A model generated the notes under the pieces. The model was given only the letters and a program-made list of their open reading frames with translations, ran no database searches and was not told the origin of the DNA. Shown here in pieces: positions 18,201 through 26,647 of a DNA stretch of 64,000 bases; positions within the stretch are counted from its first letter, which is position 1, and each line of letters starts with the position of its first letter. Position numbers and translations under genes: made by a program. Source of the stretch: Paenibacillus ihumii (lineage in GTDB: Bacteria > Bacillota > Bacilli > Paenibacillales > Paenibacillaceae); contig NZ_LN884299.1 of the NCBI RefSeq assembly GCF_001403875.1, forward strand, positions 1,116,117 to 1,180,116, given 5' to 3'.

Positions 18201-21102
18201 GACGATCGCATTCTCCATCGATTACTTAACCCATGATGGAACAACAGGAGATACGGCATATTTTACTACCGATGGCTCCAAGCTGTTTCTTGCTGACGAG
18301 TCGAATTTGATCCGCGATGTACTGGAAATGGCTAGTCTTATCGACTCGACTACGGGCAGATCCGCAGCGGACACTTTGAAGCAGACAGGCTACTTATTTG
18401 ACAACGACATGACCACCTTCTCTGATTATCGCTTTAATGGGGGCGGAGCAGGAGGCTATATTACCTTCGATTTTAAAGAAGGGAATAGGGTTGAGCTTAG
18501 CAGCGTAGATCTGCTTGCCAGGCAGGATCAGTACTATACGAGAATACGAGGTACGGTAGTGCAAGGCTCTAACGATAATGTAACATGGACGACAATTAGC
18601 AGCGCAGCGTCCTCCATGGAAGAGTGGCAGCAATTGAAGATTACGGATCCAGGCCCTTACAGATATATTCGTCTATACAATTCGAGCGCCTGGTTCGGTA
18701 ATATGGCTGAAGTTAAGTTTTATGGTTCTGTTACATCTGTGAGCAAGCTTGAATCGGTTTCGATCAGCTCGGAGCAAGCCATACGAAACAGAATTGTTTC
18801 GGGGGATACCGTTAAATTGTCGATTCAGGCGAAAGAAGCTATCAACGATGTTCGAGTCATGATTCAAGGGCAGGAAGCAGTGGTCAGCACAGAGGACAAT
18901 GTAAACTTTATAGCAGCTGCAGTCATGGAGGAAGGAGTGTCAGCAGGGCTGGTCAACTTCACCATTAACTATAAGCTGCAGGATGGAAGCGACGGTTTTC
19001 CGATTACGTCCACAACGGATTTCTCTTCATTAATCCTTGTTGACGAGACGCATGTCATAGAGAATGTGACCAGCATTAGTGAATTAATCGATTCTACAGC
19101 AGGCAGAACAGCAGCGGACACACTGAAGCAAGTAAATAATTTGTTTGATAGTAATGCAAGCACGAATTCGGATTTCCGTGCAGGCAGCAGTTCAGGCAGT
19201 GGCAGCTATATCATTTTTGACTTCAAAGAAGGCCATGCTGTTCAACTATCCACGGTTGAATTGCTGGCCAGGCAGGATCAGTACTACACGAGAATTAAAG
19301 GAACGGTAGTCCAAGGCTCTAACGATAATATGACGTGGACAGATTTAACGGTTCCAGCGGCATCAACCATGGAATGGCAAACATTTTCTATCAGCGAAAG
19401 TGTACCGTACCGTTACATTCGGGTATATAACTCTGGCGCATGGTATGGCAATATGGCAGAGCTGCGTCTGCATAAGGCAGAGCCGGTAACATTGGAAAAT
19501 TTGACGATAGCGCCCGAGACTGTTTCGTTAAAGGCGGGCGAAACGCAAGGGTTGAGCGTCACGGCGAAATATTCGGACGAAACACAGACAGACGTAACGG
19601 CAGCAGCAAGCTACAGCACCAGCAATGAGGCCGTAGCGACGGTCAGTGAAGCTGGTGAAGTAACAGGCTTAGCAGCAGGCACAGCGGTGGTGACCGTTAT
19701 GTATGAGGGCGAGATCGCAACGGTAGATGTAACCGTAATGTCAGTACTGGAGCCTGAGCCAGAACCGGAGCCAGTAACACTGGAGAGTTTGACGATAGCG
19801 CCCGAGTCAGTATCGTTAAAGCCGGGTGATATGCAAGCGCTGAACGTCACCGCGAACTATTCGGATGATACGAAAGCAGATGTAACTTCATTCGCAAGCT
19901 ACAGCACCAGCAATGAGTCCGTGGCGACGGTCAATGAAGCTGGCGTAGTGTCAGCCGCAGCCGAAGGCATATCGGTGATTACGGCGACGTATGAAGGTGA
20001 GAGCGCAATGGTAGGAGTGAAGGTAAAGCTAGTACTTGAACCAGAACCAGAGCCAGAGCCGGAGCCGGAGCCAGTAACACTGGGGAGTTTGACGATAGCG
20101 CCCGAGTCAGTATCGTTAAAGCCGGGTGATCTGCAAGCGCTGAACGTCACCGCGAACTATTCGGATGATACGCAAGCAAATGTAACTGCATTCGCAAGCT
20201 ACAGTACAAGCAATGAGTCCGTGGCGACGGTCAATGAAGCCGGCGTAGTGTCAGCCGGATCTGCAGGCATATCGGTCATTACGGCGACGTATGAGAACGT
20301 GAGCGTCATGGTAGGGGTGAAGGTAACTACAGCCGGCAGCAGTGGCAATACGGGGAGTGGGAACGCAGGGAATGGGAGCACATTACGACCAGCGGAGCCG
20401 GCAGGGCCTGTTGCTCCAGCGGAACCAATACAGCCTGCTCCAGCGGAATCAGATCCAACAGAGCCTGAACCCGGCTCAACAGAGCCAGCTCAGCCAACGC
20501 CAGCAAAGCCTGTGTTCAACGATAAAGTTGACCTAGTTGTCCTTCGGGCAATAACTGAACGTGGGCAAAATGCTCCTGCTGTAAGCTTCAACGACTTGTC
20601 TCCGTCAGCATGGAGCGTTCCAGCCATTGAACGGGCAGCTCGCATGGGCTTTGTACGGGGCTTTGAGGATGGTACGTTCAGACCCCATGCTAGTATTACC
20701 AGAGCAGAGTTTGCAATGATGGTTGCTAAAGCATTTGGACTGGCCTCTGCAAGCAATGGGTTTTTCTCGGATACGCAGGAGCATTGGGCCGCGGAAGAGA
20801 TTGCCGCATTGAAGGAGAAAGGGATTCTTGCCGGATATAGCGACGGTACCTTCCGTCCTAATCAGCAAATTACTCGCGCGGAAATGATAGCTATTCTTGC
20901 ACGATTGACGAACTATGTGCCGGCAGAGTTATCTCCATTCTCTGATACTGAATCTAGCTGGGCTGCGGAGGCAATTCATGCGTTCGCTGCAGCTGGAATC
21001 GTGACGGGCAAGGGAGGCGGCAAATTCTCTCCTGCTGATCCGGCTTCGCGCGCAGAGGCTGTTGCGGTCATGGTGCGTCTTATCGATAAGTTGATAAGTT
21101 GA
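15229..21102 (+). CDS. SLH-anchored multidomain surface protein with alginate-lyase-like domain
   Basis: Secreted cell-surface protein of 1957 residues; the start ATG at 15229 has GGAGGTG upstream. Order: signal peptide (about 1-37, ending SVSASPG); an alpha/alpha-toroid alginate-lyase-like domain (about 50-510) with HDNNHFMNQHLYPLLG and HVEMGRDQAHGAGDL; a galactose-binding-like region (to about 620); a putative-Ig domain (about 625-705); a discoidin-like domain (about 770-917); two copies of a beta module plus F5/8 type C domain (about 925-1165 and 1174-1415); three BIG2 domains (about 1420-1700) joined by Glu-Pro linkers; a Pro-rich linker; and three SLH domains (about 1787-1957). SLH repeats bind secondary wall polymer, so the enzyme is displayed outside. 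It probably cleaves or binds an acidic plant or microbial polysaccharide; the substrate is unknown. Confidence 0.85.
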   Translation: MKRMLIYKPMWKRLLSASLAVLMLASCAILTPASVSASPGSDYQVEIIESKSNGFTHPGVGVTKSILENMRTQVLAKKEPWYSYYQAMTVSSAASKTVASSHASSSDPAKPASYAFNSQGINARFIQDGLKAYTQTLMYVVTGEEVYRKNAMDIIRIWSQMDPDQYAYFNDAHIHTGIPLNRMVTAAEILRSTSYQDGSLAWTEEDTANFTNHLINPVIETFQHDNNHFMNQHLYPLLGAMAGYIFTDNRERYDEAVEWATVNKTALNQGFNGSIQRLFRLVETNEATGEALDSPRVQHVEMGRDQAHGAGDLTNAAILARMFYAQGTKVDPIEGTVSEEDHAVGYYEFLDDRVLKAADYFWQFMLGYDTPWTPVAHSIFPDGEVKGIYYKISDLYKGRTNTALFWDMYYYYKYVRDMNVAEEAPYFYEAFVKRSPSNYYYQGNFTQAWESVDGGGDFWLYIPQEAEAEGTQYLPKEQHTAFVELEERYTAFDQTTRAAVDEGISYVEFNPASEGSKIAVHNLAFGNRSTSSLVGVKFRSNGPAVLELSTGFDAEPYHTLTLPDTRNEWRYITFDMGINHVSYGQLHGDFSLVYMNVKGEGTTVGIDHFNVKAGEQLTPPIFNTGKSDLTIDVFVSAPLQLDFSATDSGSSDVLTYNIAELPNGASLNADTGEFLWQPLQSGSYSFVVEASDGATLETKKVTIAVAVDRAAAVEAIRSLYDPNTLYETASLNYYNQVLSETEKLLVNATNEQFVEQLKSLKAAAENLRRLTPLLKDGSMDYSHIVTSTFGDSISLLVDGNDNSFPVYSLAPDLYHIIDFGPDYKVTAEAFGFEGRMNFDDRMAGTTVYASNDGVNWTRITPGQTEFTNEMSIIEVAEEYRNSQFRLLKIQMIDPQPDVLHGKISNMLELSEFRIFGQRHEASNRLKSISIGSDQSTKGRIVKGDSVKLTFEAKEEVSDVRVVIQGQEADIQTSDHISFTAFAAMGDEAETGTIAFSIDYLTHDGTTGDTAYFTTDGSKLFLADESNLIRDVLEMASLIDSTTGRSAADTLKQTGYLFDNDMTTFSDYRFNGGGAGGYITFDFKEGNRVELSSVDLLARQDQYYTRIRGTVVQGSNDNVTWTTISSAASSMEEWQQLKITDPGPYRYIRLYNSSAWFGNMAEVKFYGSVTSVSKLESVSISSEQAIRNRIVSGDTVKLSIQAKEAINDVRVMIQGQEAVVSTEDNVNFIAAAVMEEGVSAGLVNFTINYKLQDGSDGFPITSTTDFSSLILVDETHVIENVTSISELIDSTAGRTAADTLKQVNNLFDSNASTNSDFRAGSSSGSGSYIIFDFKEGHAVQLSTVELLARQDQYYTRIKGTVVQGSNDNMTWTDLTVPAASTMEWQTFSISESVPYRYIRVYNSGAWYGNMAELRLHKAEPVTLENLTIAPETVSLKAGETQGLSVTAKYSDETQTDVTAAASYSTSNEAVATVSEAGEVTGLAAGTAVVTVMYEGEIATVDVTVMSVLEPEPEPEPVTLESLTIAPESVSLKPGDMQALNVTANYSDDTKADVTSFASYSTSNESVATVNEAGVVSAAAEGISVITATYEGESAMVGVKVKLVLEPEPEPEPEPEPVTLGSLTIAPESVSLKPGDLQALNVTANYSDDTQANVTAFASYSTSNESVATVNEAGVVSAGSAGISVITATYENVSVMVGVKVTTAGSSGNTGSGNAGNGSTLRPAEPAGPVAPAEPIQPAPAESDPTEPEPGSTEPAQPTPAKPVFNDKVDLVVLRAITERGQNAPAVSFNDLSPSAWSVPAIERAARMGFVRGFEDGTFRPHASITRAEFAMMVAKAFGLASASNGFFSDTQEHWAAEEIAALKEKGILAGYSDGTFRPNQQITRAEMIAILARLTNYVPAELSPFSDTESSWAAEAIHAFAAAGIVTGKGGGKFSPADPASRAEAVAVMVRLIDKLIS
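19772..20330 (+). repeat. Near-identical ~300-bp tandem duplication coding BIG2 domains
   Basis: The second and third BIG2 repeats are almost identical at DNA level (for example CCCGAGTCAGTATCGTTAAA occurs in both, 300 bp apart), while the first, at about 19489, is more diverged. This is a recent in-frame duplication inside the surface-protein gene. The Glu-Pro linker length also differs (EPEPEPEP versus EPEPEPEPEPEP). Confidence 0.9.
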
Positions 21103-21174
21103 TAAGTTGACCTAACCTTATTTTCATCTTCATTGAAAGCCCTCAGATGATCCTAAATGGTAATTGCAAAACTG

Positions 21175-21212
21175 CCCAGAAGATGGAGGCGCCCGTCTTC
21201 TGGGGTTTTTGT
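21175..21212 (+). terminator. Terminator after the surface-protein gene
   Basis: CCCAGAAGA pairs with TCTTCTGGG over a GC-rich loop, and TTTTTG follows. The convergent AraC gene ends 40 bp away. Confidence 0.88.
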
Positions 21213-21252
21213 TTTTTAACCTCCAGCTTGGCTGGTAAAAAGCTCATAGTTA

Positions 21253-22089
21253 TTATGAATACACTTTGCGAAAATGCTGCGGGGTCATGCCGGTATTTCT
21301 GCGGAACGTCGCGACGAAATGGCTTGGGTCGCGAAACCCGGCATGCTCCGCTATCACAGCCACCGTTAATTCGGAGCGGCCGGCCAGCAGTTCCTTCGCC
21401 TTATGTATGCGCATTTGCACGAAGTAGGCGTACGGGGACAGGCCGAAGGCCCGCTGAAACAGCTTGCTCAGCTGCCGCCCTGACATTTGGGCGATCTCGG
21501 CGAGATCATCAAGACCGACATCGCTGTCGCTGAAATTCTGCTCCATCCATTTCAATACGGGAATGAGCCTTTCGATGTTCCGGGCCGCGGATAACGGGCT
21601 GACTTGACCGTATTTGCTAAGAAGTCCGAGGAAGCGGTAGGCATCTGTGGAAGTCTCAAGCCCGAACACGTCGGTATCTGTATCCAGCCTGGCTAGCATA
21701 CTGCCAAGCAGAGGAACGAAGGATGAATCGCTATCCAGGCGATAGAGCGATGAAGTCTGCACGCCAAATGAGGTTATGATTTGTGCCGCAGCCTCGCCGC
21801 CAAAGGTCAAATAATACGTACGCCACACTCCGGCGGAGGAACCCTTGTAGCTGTGGGGCAGCCCTGGGGGGAGAAGCACCCCCGTTCCTTCTGGGAGCCT
21901 GACCGCTTCATTGGCATAGTTCAGGATGCCCTCGCCCTCCTCGGTCTGAATCCAATGATATTTGGGATAACCGTCCGGCCGGGAGATCGGCTCCTGTTCG
22001 GGGTTATAGCCGATGCTTTCTACGGCGAGAGGCAGTCCTGCATTTCCAGTCGGTGAGAATACGAAGCGTCGCATCGCTTTTGCAGTCAT
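21253..22089 (-). CDS. AraC family regulator, probable controller of GH42
   Basis: Transcription factor of 278 residues. The N-terminal cupin-like sugar-binding half (about 1-150) has GTGVLLPPGLPHSYKG; the C-terminal AraC helix-turn-helix pair (about 180-278) has LDDLAEIAQMSGRQLSKLFQRAFG and VAVIAEHAGFRDPSHFVATFRRNTGMTPQHFR. An AGGTGAT motif precedes the ATG at 22089. It is transcribed divergently from the GH42 beta-galactosidase across a 120-bp AT-rich gap, the usual arrangement for a local activator responding to galactosides. The effector is inferred from that position only. Confidence 0.9.
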   Translation of the reverse strand: MTAKAMRRFVFSPTGNAGLPLAVESIGYNPEQEPISRPDGYPKYHWIQTEEGEGILNYANEAVRLPEGTGVLLPPGLPHSYKGSSAGVWRTYYLTFGGEAAAQIITSFGVQTSSLYRLDSDSSFVPLLGSMLARLDTDTDVFGLETSTDAYRFLGLLSKYGQVSPLSAARNIERLIPVLKWMEQNFSDSDVGLDDLAEIAQMSGRQLSKLFQRAFGLSPYAYFVQMRIHKAKELLAGRSELTVAVIAEHAGFRDPSHFVATFRRNTGMTPQHFRKVYS

Positions 22090-22209
22090 GAGATCACCTG
22101 CTTAGTTCCATATTATTATATTCTTAATCGATATTATTATATATATAGCAGTAAGTGAAGCGATTACAATGATAATATAATTATATTTCAGTAAAGGATG
22201 TGTGCCGCA
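22090..22209. promoter_or_regulatory. Divergent control region, AraC regulator / GH42
   Basis: The AT-rich gap holds several -10-like hexamers (TATTAT, TATAAT). The partial palindrome TGAAGCGATTACA near 22156 is a candidate operator; it has four mismatches to the cre consensus, so it is not a CcpA site. Exact start sites cannot be chosen by eye. Confidence 0.4.
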
Positions 22210-24243
22210 TTGATTAATGATAAGCTGCCGAAAATCTGGTACGGCGGGGACTACAACCCGGAGCAGTGGGGGCCGGAGATATGGAGCGAGGATGACCGCA
22301 TGTTTAAGCTGGCTGGCATTGATGTAGCGACGATTAACGTTTTTGCCTGGGCGCTGCTCCAACCGGATGAAGAAACCTATGATTTTTCAGCATTGGATGC
22401 CACAATAGATCGTTTGTACAACAATGGAGTGTATGTATGCCTGGGGACGAGCACGGCAGCCCATCCGGCCTGGATGGCCAAGAAATATCCTGACGTGACG
22501 CGTGTGGACGTACAGGGCAGAAAGCGAAAGTTCGGCGGGCGGCACAATTCATGTCCGAACAGCCCGACTTACCGCAAATATTCCGCCCGTATTGCTGGAA
22601 AGCTTGCCGAGCGGTATAAGGATCATCCCGCACTGCTGATCTGGCACGTTTCGAACGAATACGGCGGCTACTGCTATTGCGACAACTGTGCCAAAGCTTT
22701 CCGCGTATGGCTTAAGAAGCGTTACGGCACAATCGAGAACGTGAACAAGGCTTGGAATACGAGATTCTGGGGACACACGTTCTATGAGTGGGACGAAATC
22801 GTACAGCCGAGCGAACTGAGCGAAGAGTGGAACGGCAATCGCACGAACTTTCAGGGCATCTCCCTTGACTACCGCAGATTCATGTCGGACAGTCTGCTGG
22901 AATGCTATAAGCTGGAGCATGATGAAATCAGGAAGCATACGCCGAATATTCCGATCACGACTAACCTGATGGGGACATACCCTGAGCTGGATTATTTCAA
23001 GTGGGGCAAGGAGATGGATGTCGTATCCTGGGACAACTATCCTTCTCTGGATACGCCGATCAGCTTTACGGCCATGAGCCATGATTTAATGCGCGGGCTT
23101 AGAAGCGGCCAGCCGTTCATGCTCATGGAGCAGACGCCGAGCCAGCAGAACTGGCAGGCTTATAACTCTCTGAAACGGCCGGGCGTTATGCGTCTATGGA
23201 GCTATCAGGCTGTTGCCAGAGGCGCGGATACGGTCATGTTCTTCCAATTGCGGCGCTCAATCGGGGCTTGCGAGAAATACCATGGCGCCGTCATCGAACA
23301 TGTCGGGCATGAGCATACGCGTGTATTCCGGGAGTGTGCTGAGCTTGGACGCGAGCTGCAGCAGCTATCCGATAAATTGATCGATGCGAGAACACAGGCC
23401 AGGATCGCTATCGTCTATGACTGGGAGAACCGTTGGGCCATTGAGCTGTCGAGCGGGCCGACGGTCGCCTTGAACTATGTGAATGAAGTGCATAAATTTT
23501 ACGATGCCCTCTTCCAGATGAACATCGAGGCAGACATGGTGAGTGTGGAGGAGGACTTCAGCAAATACGACATCGTCATCGCTCCGGTGATGTACATGGT
23601 AAAGCCGGGCTTTGCTAAGAAATCGGAGGAATTCACAGCTGGCGGCGGCACGTTTGTGACAACCTTCTTCAGCGGAATCGTCAATGAGAATGACATTGTC
23701 ACACTGGGAGGATATCCGGGAGAACTCCGCTCCCTGCTCGGCATCTGGGCTGAGGAGATCGATGCGTTGTTCCCGGATCACAAGAACAGAATCGTCATGA
23801 AGCAGCCATGGGGAGAGCTGCAGGGTGAATATGACTGCGGCTTGCTCTGCGATTTGATCCATTCGGAAGGAGCGGAAGTTCTGGCTGAGTATGGCGATGA
23901 TTTCTACCAGGGCATGCCGGTTATCACAAGAAATCGGTTTGGCTCCGGTCAAGCCTATTATGTAGCCAGCAGTCCCGACGCTTCCTTCCTAAAAGGCTTC
24001 TTATCCAATCTGTGTGCAGAGAAGGGGATCCAGCCTCTTGTATCTGCCGGAGAGGGCGTGGAATCGGCGCGTCGCGTCAAGAACGGCAATGCTTATCTGT
24101 TCCTGCTTAACCATAATGCAGCTCCGGCCCAGGTTGAAATTGGCGAGACAGAGCAGATGGATCTCCTTACAAATGAGACGGTCAAAGGCTTGATCACGGT
24201 GCCGGCACGCGGTGTTATGATTTTGGAGAGCCCGCTGAAATAA
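22210..24243 (+). CDS. GH42 beta-galactosidase
   Basis: Retaining beta-galactosidase, about 677 residues, cytoplasmic (no signal peptide). The N-terminus LPKIWYGGDYNPEQW is diagnostic for GH42. The acid/base is Glu150 in HVSNEYGG and the nucleophile Glu307 in LMEQTPSQQN. A Cys cluster (CYCDNCAKAF) marks the zinc-binding subgroup; the partner Cys lies in HNSCPNS. The beta-galactosidase trimerisation domain (about 390-600) and a small C-terminal beta domain follow. TTG at 22210 is preferred as start because AAAGGATG lies nine bases upstream; the ATG at 22198 is in frame but abuts that motif. It probably removes beta-linked galactose from imported oligosaccharides, after GH95 fucose removal if the substrate is xyloglucan. 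Confidence 0.94.
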   Translation: MINDKLPKIWYGGDYNPEQWGPEIWSEDDRMFKLAGIDVATINVFAWALLQPDEETYDFSALDATIDRLYNNGVYVCLGTSTAAHPAWMAKKYPDVTRVDVQGRKRKFGGRHNSCPNSPTYRKYSARIAGKLAERYKDHPALLIWHVSNEYGGYCYCDNCAKAFRVWLKKRYGTIENVNKAWNTRFWGHTFYEWDEIVQPSELSEEWNGNRTNFQGISLDYRRFMSDSLLECYKLEHDEIRKHTPNIPITTNLMGTYPELDYFKWGKEMDVVSWDNYPSLDTPISFTAMSHDLMRGLRSGQPFMLMEQTPSQQNWQAYNSLKRPGVMRLWSYQAVARGADTVMFFQLRRSIGACEKYHGAVIEHVGHEHTRVFRECAELGRELQQLSDKLIDARTQARIAIVYDWENRWAIELSSGPTVALNYVNEVHKFYDALFQMNIEADMVSVEEDFSKYDIVIAPVMYMVKPGFAKKSEEFTAGGGTFVTTFFSGIVNENDIVTLGGYPGELRSLLGIWAEEIDALFPDHKNRIVMKQPWGELQGEYDCGLLCDLIHSEGAEVLAEYGDDFYQGMPVITRNRFGSGQAYYVASSPDASFLKGFLSNLCAEKGIQPLVSAGEGVESARRVKNGNAYLFLLNHNAAPAQVEIGETEQMDLLTNETVKGLITVPARGVMILESPLK

Positions 24244-24271
24244 AGCAATAAAAAGTATCAAATGAATTAGT

Positions 24272-24305
24272 ATGAACCGCCGATCATCATCGTGCGGTTC
24301 ATTTG
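24272..24305 (+). terminator. Hairpin after GH42
   Basis: ATGAACCGC pairs perfectly with GCGGTTCAT over a 13-base loop. The U-tract is short (TTTGC), so termination may be inefficient. Confidence 0.6.
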
Positions 24306-24414
24306 CATTGTGAAGTGTTTTATGGAGATTTGGCCGGGGCTATTCTGATAAGCGCTGACAGCTAGTTGTCTGGACTGGCTTCTACAGAGCAATCAGCCTT
24401 CAACTTCAGTTCTC

Positions 24415-24443
24415 AAAAAAAGCGCCTGCAGGGAGCAGGCGCC
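24415..24443 (-). terminator. Terminator of the M42 aminopeptidase gene
   Basis: On the minus strand GCGCCTGC pairs with GCAGGCGC over a 5-base loop, followed by seven T. Confidence 0.88.
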
Positions 24444-24510
24444 TTGAGTGTTGGCGGTCAGCTTGAGACGGCTTATGTTAGCTTGAAGTCAACTTAGGGT
24501 CAGCTTGCTC

Positions 24511-25584
24511 TCAGCTATTCTCAAGAATCGTATTCAACGTGCTGCGATCCAGCCCTTCGACAAGCTTGATCAGCAGCTCTTTGGCCGCCGCGTAATCGTC
24601 CGTATGGATTATCGAAGAGGAAGTGTGGATATAGCGGGAGCATATGCCGATAACAGCCGACGGGACGCCGATTCCGTTTAAATGCACTTGCCCTGCGTCG
24701 GTGCCTCCCGGAGAGACAAAGTATTGATATTTGATGCGATGTGTATCGGCTGTATCCTGCACGTATTCCAGCAGGCCGCGATGCGTCAGCATAGTCGGGT
24801 CGTAAATCCGCAGCAGCGTCCCTTCACCAAGCCTGCCGAAGGCCCGCTTGTCCCCGGTCATATCGTTGGCAGCGCTGGCATCCAGGGCAAAGAAGATGTC
24901 CGGTCCAATCAGATTGGCCGCCGTTCTGGCGCCGCGCAGGCCAAGCTCCTCCTGTACATTAGCTCCGCAGTACAGCGTGTTCGGGAGCTTCTTGCCGTGT
25001 ACGGCCTGCATCAGCTCGATCGCAAGTCCGACGCCGTAACGATTGTCCCAGGCCTTCGCCATGATCTTCTTCGGGTTGGCCAGCGGGGTGAATTCACAAA
25101 TCGGCACGATCTGCTGCCCGGGCCGAATGCCGAAGGATTCCGCCTCAGCGCGGTCATCCGCCCCGATGTCCAGATACATCGATTTAAGATCCACCGGCTT
25201 GCTGCGGGCGGCCTCGTCCAGCAAATGCGGCGGCGTAGAGCCGACCACGCCGACGATCGTCCGGTCAGGCGTAATTATTTGCAGGCGCTGGGCCAGCACT
25301 GCCTGGCTCCACCAGCCGCCAAGCGGCTGAAACGTGATCATGCCCGCCTCCGTAATGCCGGTGACCATGAAGCCTACTTCGTCCATATGCCCGGCCACCA
25401 TGACTTTAGGTCCCAGCTCATCCCCGCGGATGACGCCAAACAAGCTGCCCAGGCGATCCTGCACAAATTCGTCCGTATATGCCGATAGCTTCTCTTTCAA
25501 TAATGCCCGAAGATTTCTTTCAAATCCTGGAGCTGCTGGAAACTCGGTTAATTGTTTAAATAGTGCTTGTGTTTCTTCATTCAT
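24511..25584 (-). CDS. M42 family metallopeptidase (aminopeptidase, YsdC/FrvX-like)
   Basis: Cytoplasmic di-metal aminopeptidase of 357 residues from the ATG at 25584, chosen because GGAAGGAGAG lies upstream; the frame extends to 25695 without support. M42 metal and catalytic residues are visible: His66 and Asp68 in GHMDEVGF, bridging Asp180 in KAWDNRYG, catalytic Glu212 and ligand Glu213 in [10 protein letters not shown], Asp235 in FFALDAS, and a C-terminal His in RYIHTSSSI. Members form dodecameric shells that trim peptides; the family is often mislabelled cellulase or endoglucanase. It stands alone between the GH42 gene and the spoVA operon and is unlikely to be part of the glycan pathway. 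Confidence 0.92.
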   Translation of the reverse strand: MNEETQALFKQLTEFPAAPGFERNLRALLKEKLSAYTDEFVQDRLGSLFGVIRGDELGPKVMVAGHMDEVGFMVTGITEAGMITFQPLGGWWSQAVLAQRLQIITPDRTIVGVVGSTPPHLLDEAARSKPVDLKSMYLDIGADDRAEAESFGIRPGQQIVPICEFTPLANPKKIMAKAWDNRYGVGLAIELMQAVHGKKLPNTLYCGANVQEELGLRGARTAANLIGPDIFFALDASAANDMTGDKRAFGRLGEGTLLRIYDPTMLTHRGLLEYVQDTADTHRIKYQYFVSPGGTDAGQVHLNGIGVPSAVIGICSRYIHTSSSIIHTDDYAAAKELLIKLVEGLDRSTLNTILENS

Positions 25585-25709
25585 AGTCTCTCTCTCCTTC
25601 CGTCTATTTTTAGTATGAACCAGCTTTTCCGGATTGTCCATGCACCTCGAACAAGGGCGATGCATATAATTGCAGAAGAGCATGCTGGGAGTCATAGGGA
25701 GGCAAAGGG

Positions 25710-25787
25710 ATGGAACGGTACTCGAAGGACTGGCTGCTGATTTGCTTATTGTTCATTTTACTCGTTATTGTGCTTCAATATTTGTAA
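25710..25787 (+). CDS. Small membrane peptide (25 aa), hypothetical
   Basis: A short frame from the ATG at 25710 encodes MERYSKDW followed by a continuous hydrophobic helix ([17 protein letters not shown]) to a stop at 25785. A GGGAGG motif lies nine bases upstream. The charged N-terminus plus a single transmembrane helix resembles the small membrane proteins often found beside sporulation genes. It stands alone in a 560-bp gap. No family was recognised. Chance is possible for so short a frame, although the ribosome site and the clean hydrophobic helix favour a real gene. Confidence 0.5.
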   Translation: MERYSKDWLLICLLFILLVIVLQYL

Positions 25788-25931
25788 ACAAGGTTGCATG
25801 CAGGAAAAAAGAGGGCGGGAAGCGCACTCTCCTTAACTACAAGGCGCAGCGTGAAGCGCTGTTCAAGTCACCTTACAGGAGATTGCAGCCATTACAGAGG
25901 GATGTTAGATGTTAAGGAACAGATTCTCGAA

Positions 25932-25960
25932 AGGCCGCGTTCATCGGAGCGCGGCTTTTT
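25932..25960 (+). terminator. Terminator before the spoVA operon
   Basis: GGCCGCG pairs with CGCGGCT over a short loop, followed by TTTTT. It would end transcription from the small-peptide region. The 180 bp after it show no clear SigG-type promoter by eye. Confidence 0.75.
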
Positions 25961-26144
25961 GGTTTGTACAAAAAGCTGTCCATGATCGCCATTATGGATG
26001 ATTTACCAAACATAACAAACGTTGAAGCCGCAAATAATACGTGGCAAAGAATGAATTTCATGCGAGGCTAGCTGTTATCCATAAGAGCAATAAGAAGAAG
26101 TAACAGGAAACCAGAGGCATCACTTAGGAAAGGAGGAATGGCGA

Positions 26145-26645
26145 TTGCCGGCCAAGAGCAAATCAGGACCCAGATTCAGGCTTAATTCGCTATCGATGAA
26201 TGAGCAGGAATATAAGGAGCTTGCCAAAGAGCACAGACCGAAGACGCAGGTTTTTAGAAACTGTATCAAAGCCTTTCTTGTCGGCGGTACGATCTGCCTG
26301 ATCGGCCAATGCATCCAGCAGCTGTTCATGACATTTGCCAATATGACGTCACAGGAAGCCAGCAGCCCGACCGTTGCCGTATTGATCATCATTTCCGTCG
26401 TGCTGACCTCGCTGGGTGTATACGATAAAATCGCGCAATGGGCCGGAGCAGGCTCAGCGGTGCCGGTAACAGGGTTTGCGAACTCCATGTGTTCCTCGGC
26501 GATTGAATCGAAGGCGGAAGGGCTTGTACTGGGCGTCGGTGCCAGTATGTTCAAGCTGGCTGGTTCCGTAATCGTGTTCGGTGTGGTGGCTGCGTTCTTA
26601 GTAGGTGTAGTTCACATTATTTTTGGTTTGGGAGGAGTGCATTAA
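26145..26645 (+). CDS. spoVAC: Stage V sporulation protein AC
   Basis: Inner-membrane protein of 166 residues with about four hydrophobic segments (ASPTVAVLIIISVVLTSLG and FGVVAAFLVGVVHIIFGLGG among them). It belongs to the SpoVA channel that takes up calcium dipicolinate in the forespore and releases it during germination; B. subtilis SpoVAC behaves as a mechanosensitive channel. The start is TTG at 26145, eight bases after AAAGGAGG; the nearer ATG at 26138 is in another frame and stops after 15 codons. The conserved region SVVLTSLGVYDKIAQWAGAG and VPVTGFANSM is diagnostic. spoVAD follows two bases later. Confidence 0.95.
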   Translation: MPAKSKSGPRFRLNSLSMNEQEYKELAKEHRPKTQVFRNCIKAFLVGGTICLIGQCIQQLFMTFANMTSQEASSPTVAVLIIISVVLTSLGVYDKIAQWAGAGSAVPVTGFANSMCSSAIESKAEGLVLGVGASMFKLAGSVIVFGVVAAFLVGVVHIIFGLGGVH

Positions 26646-26647
26646 CG

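Noticed and set aside
22148..22165. Possible CcpA site between the AraC regulator and GH42
   Set aside because: It has four mismatches to the cre consensus; more likely an AraC-type operator or chance.
24511..25584. Endoglucanase (a common label for this family)
   Set aside because: M42 metal ligands and catalytic Glu identify an aminopeptidase; no cellulase motif is present.
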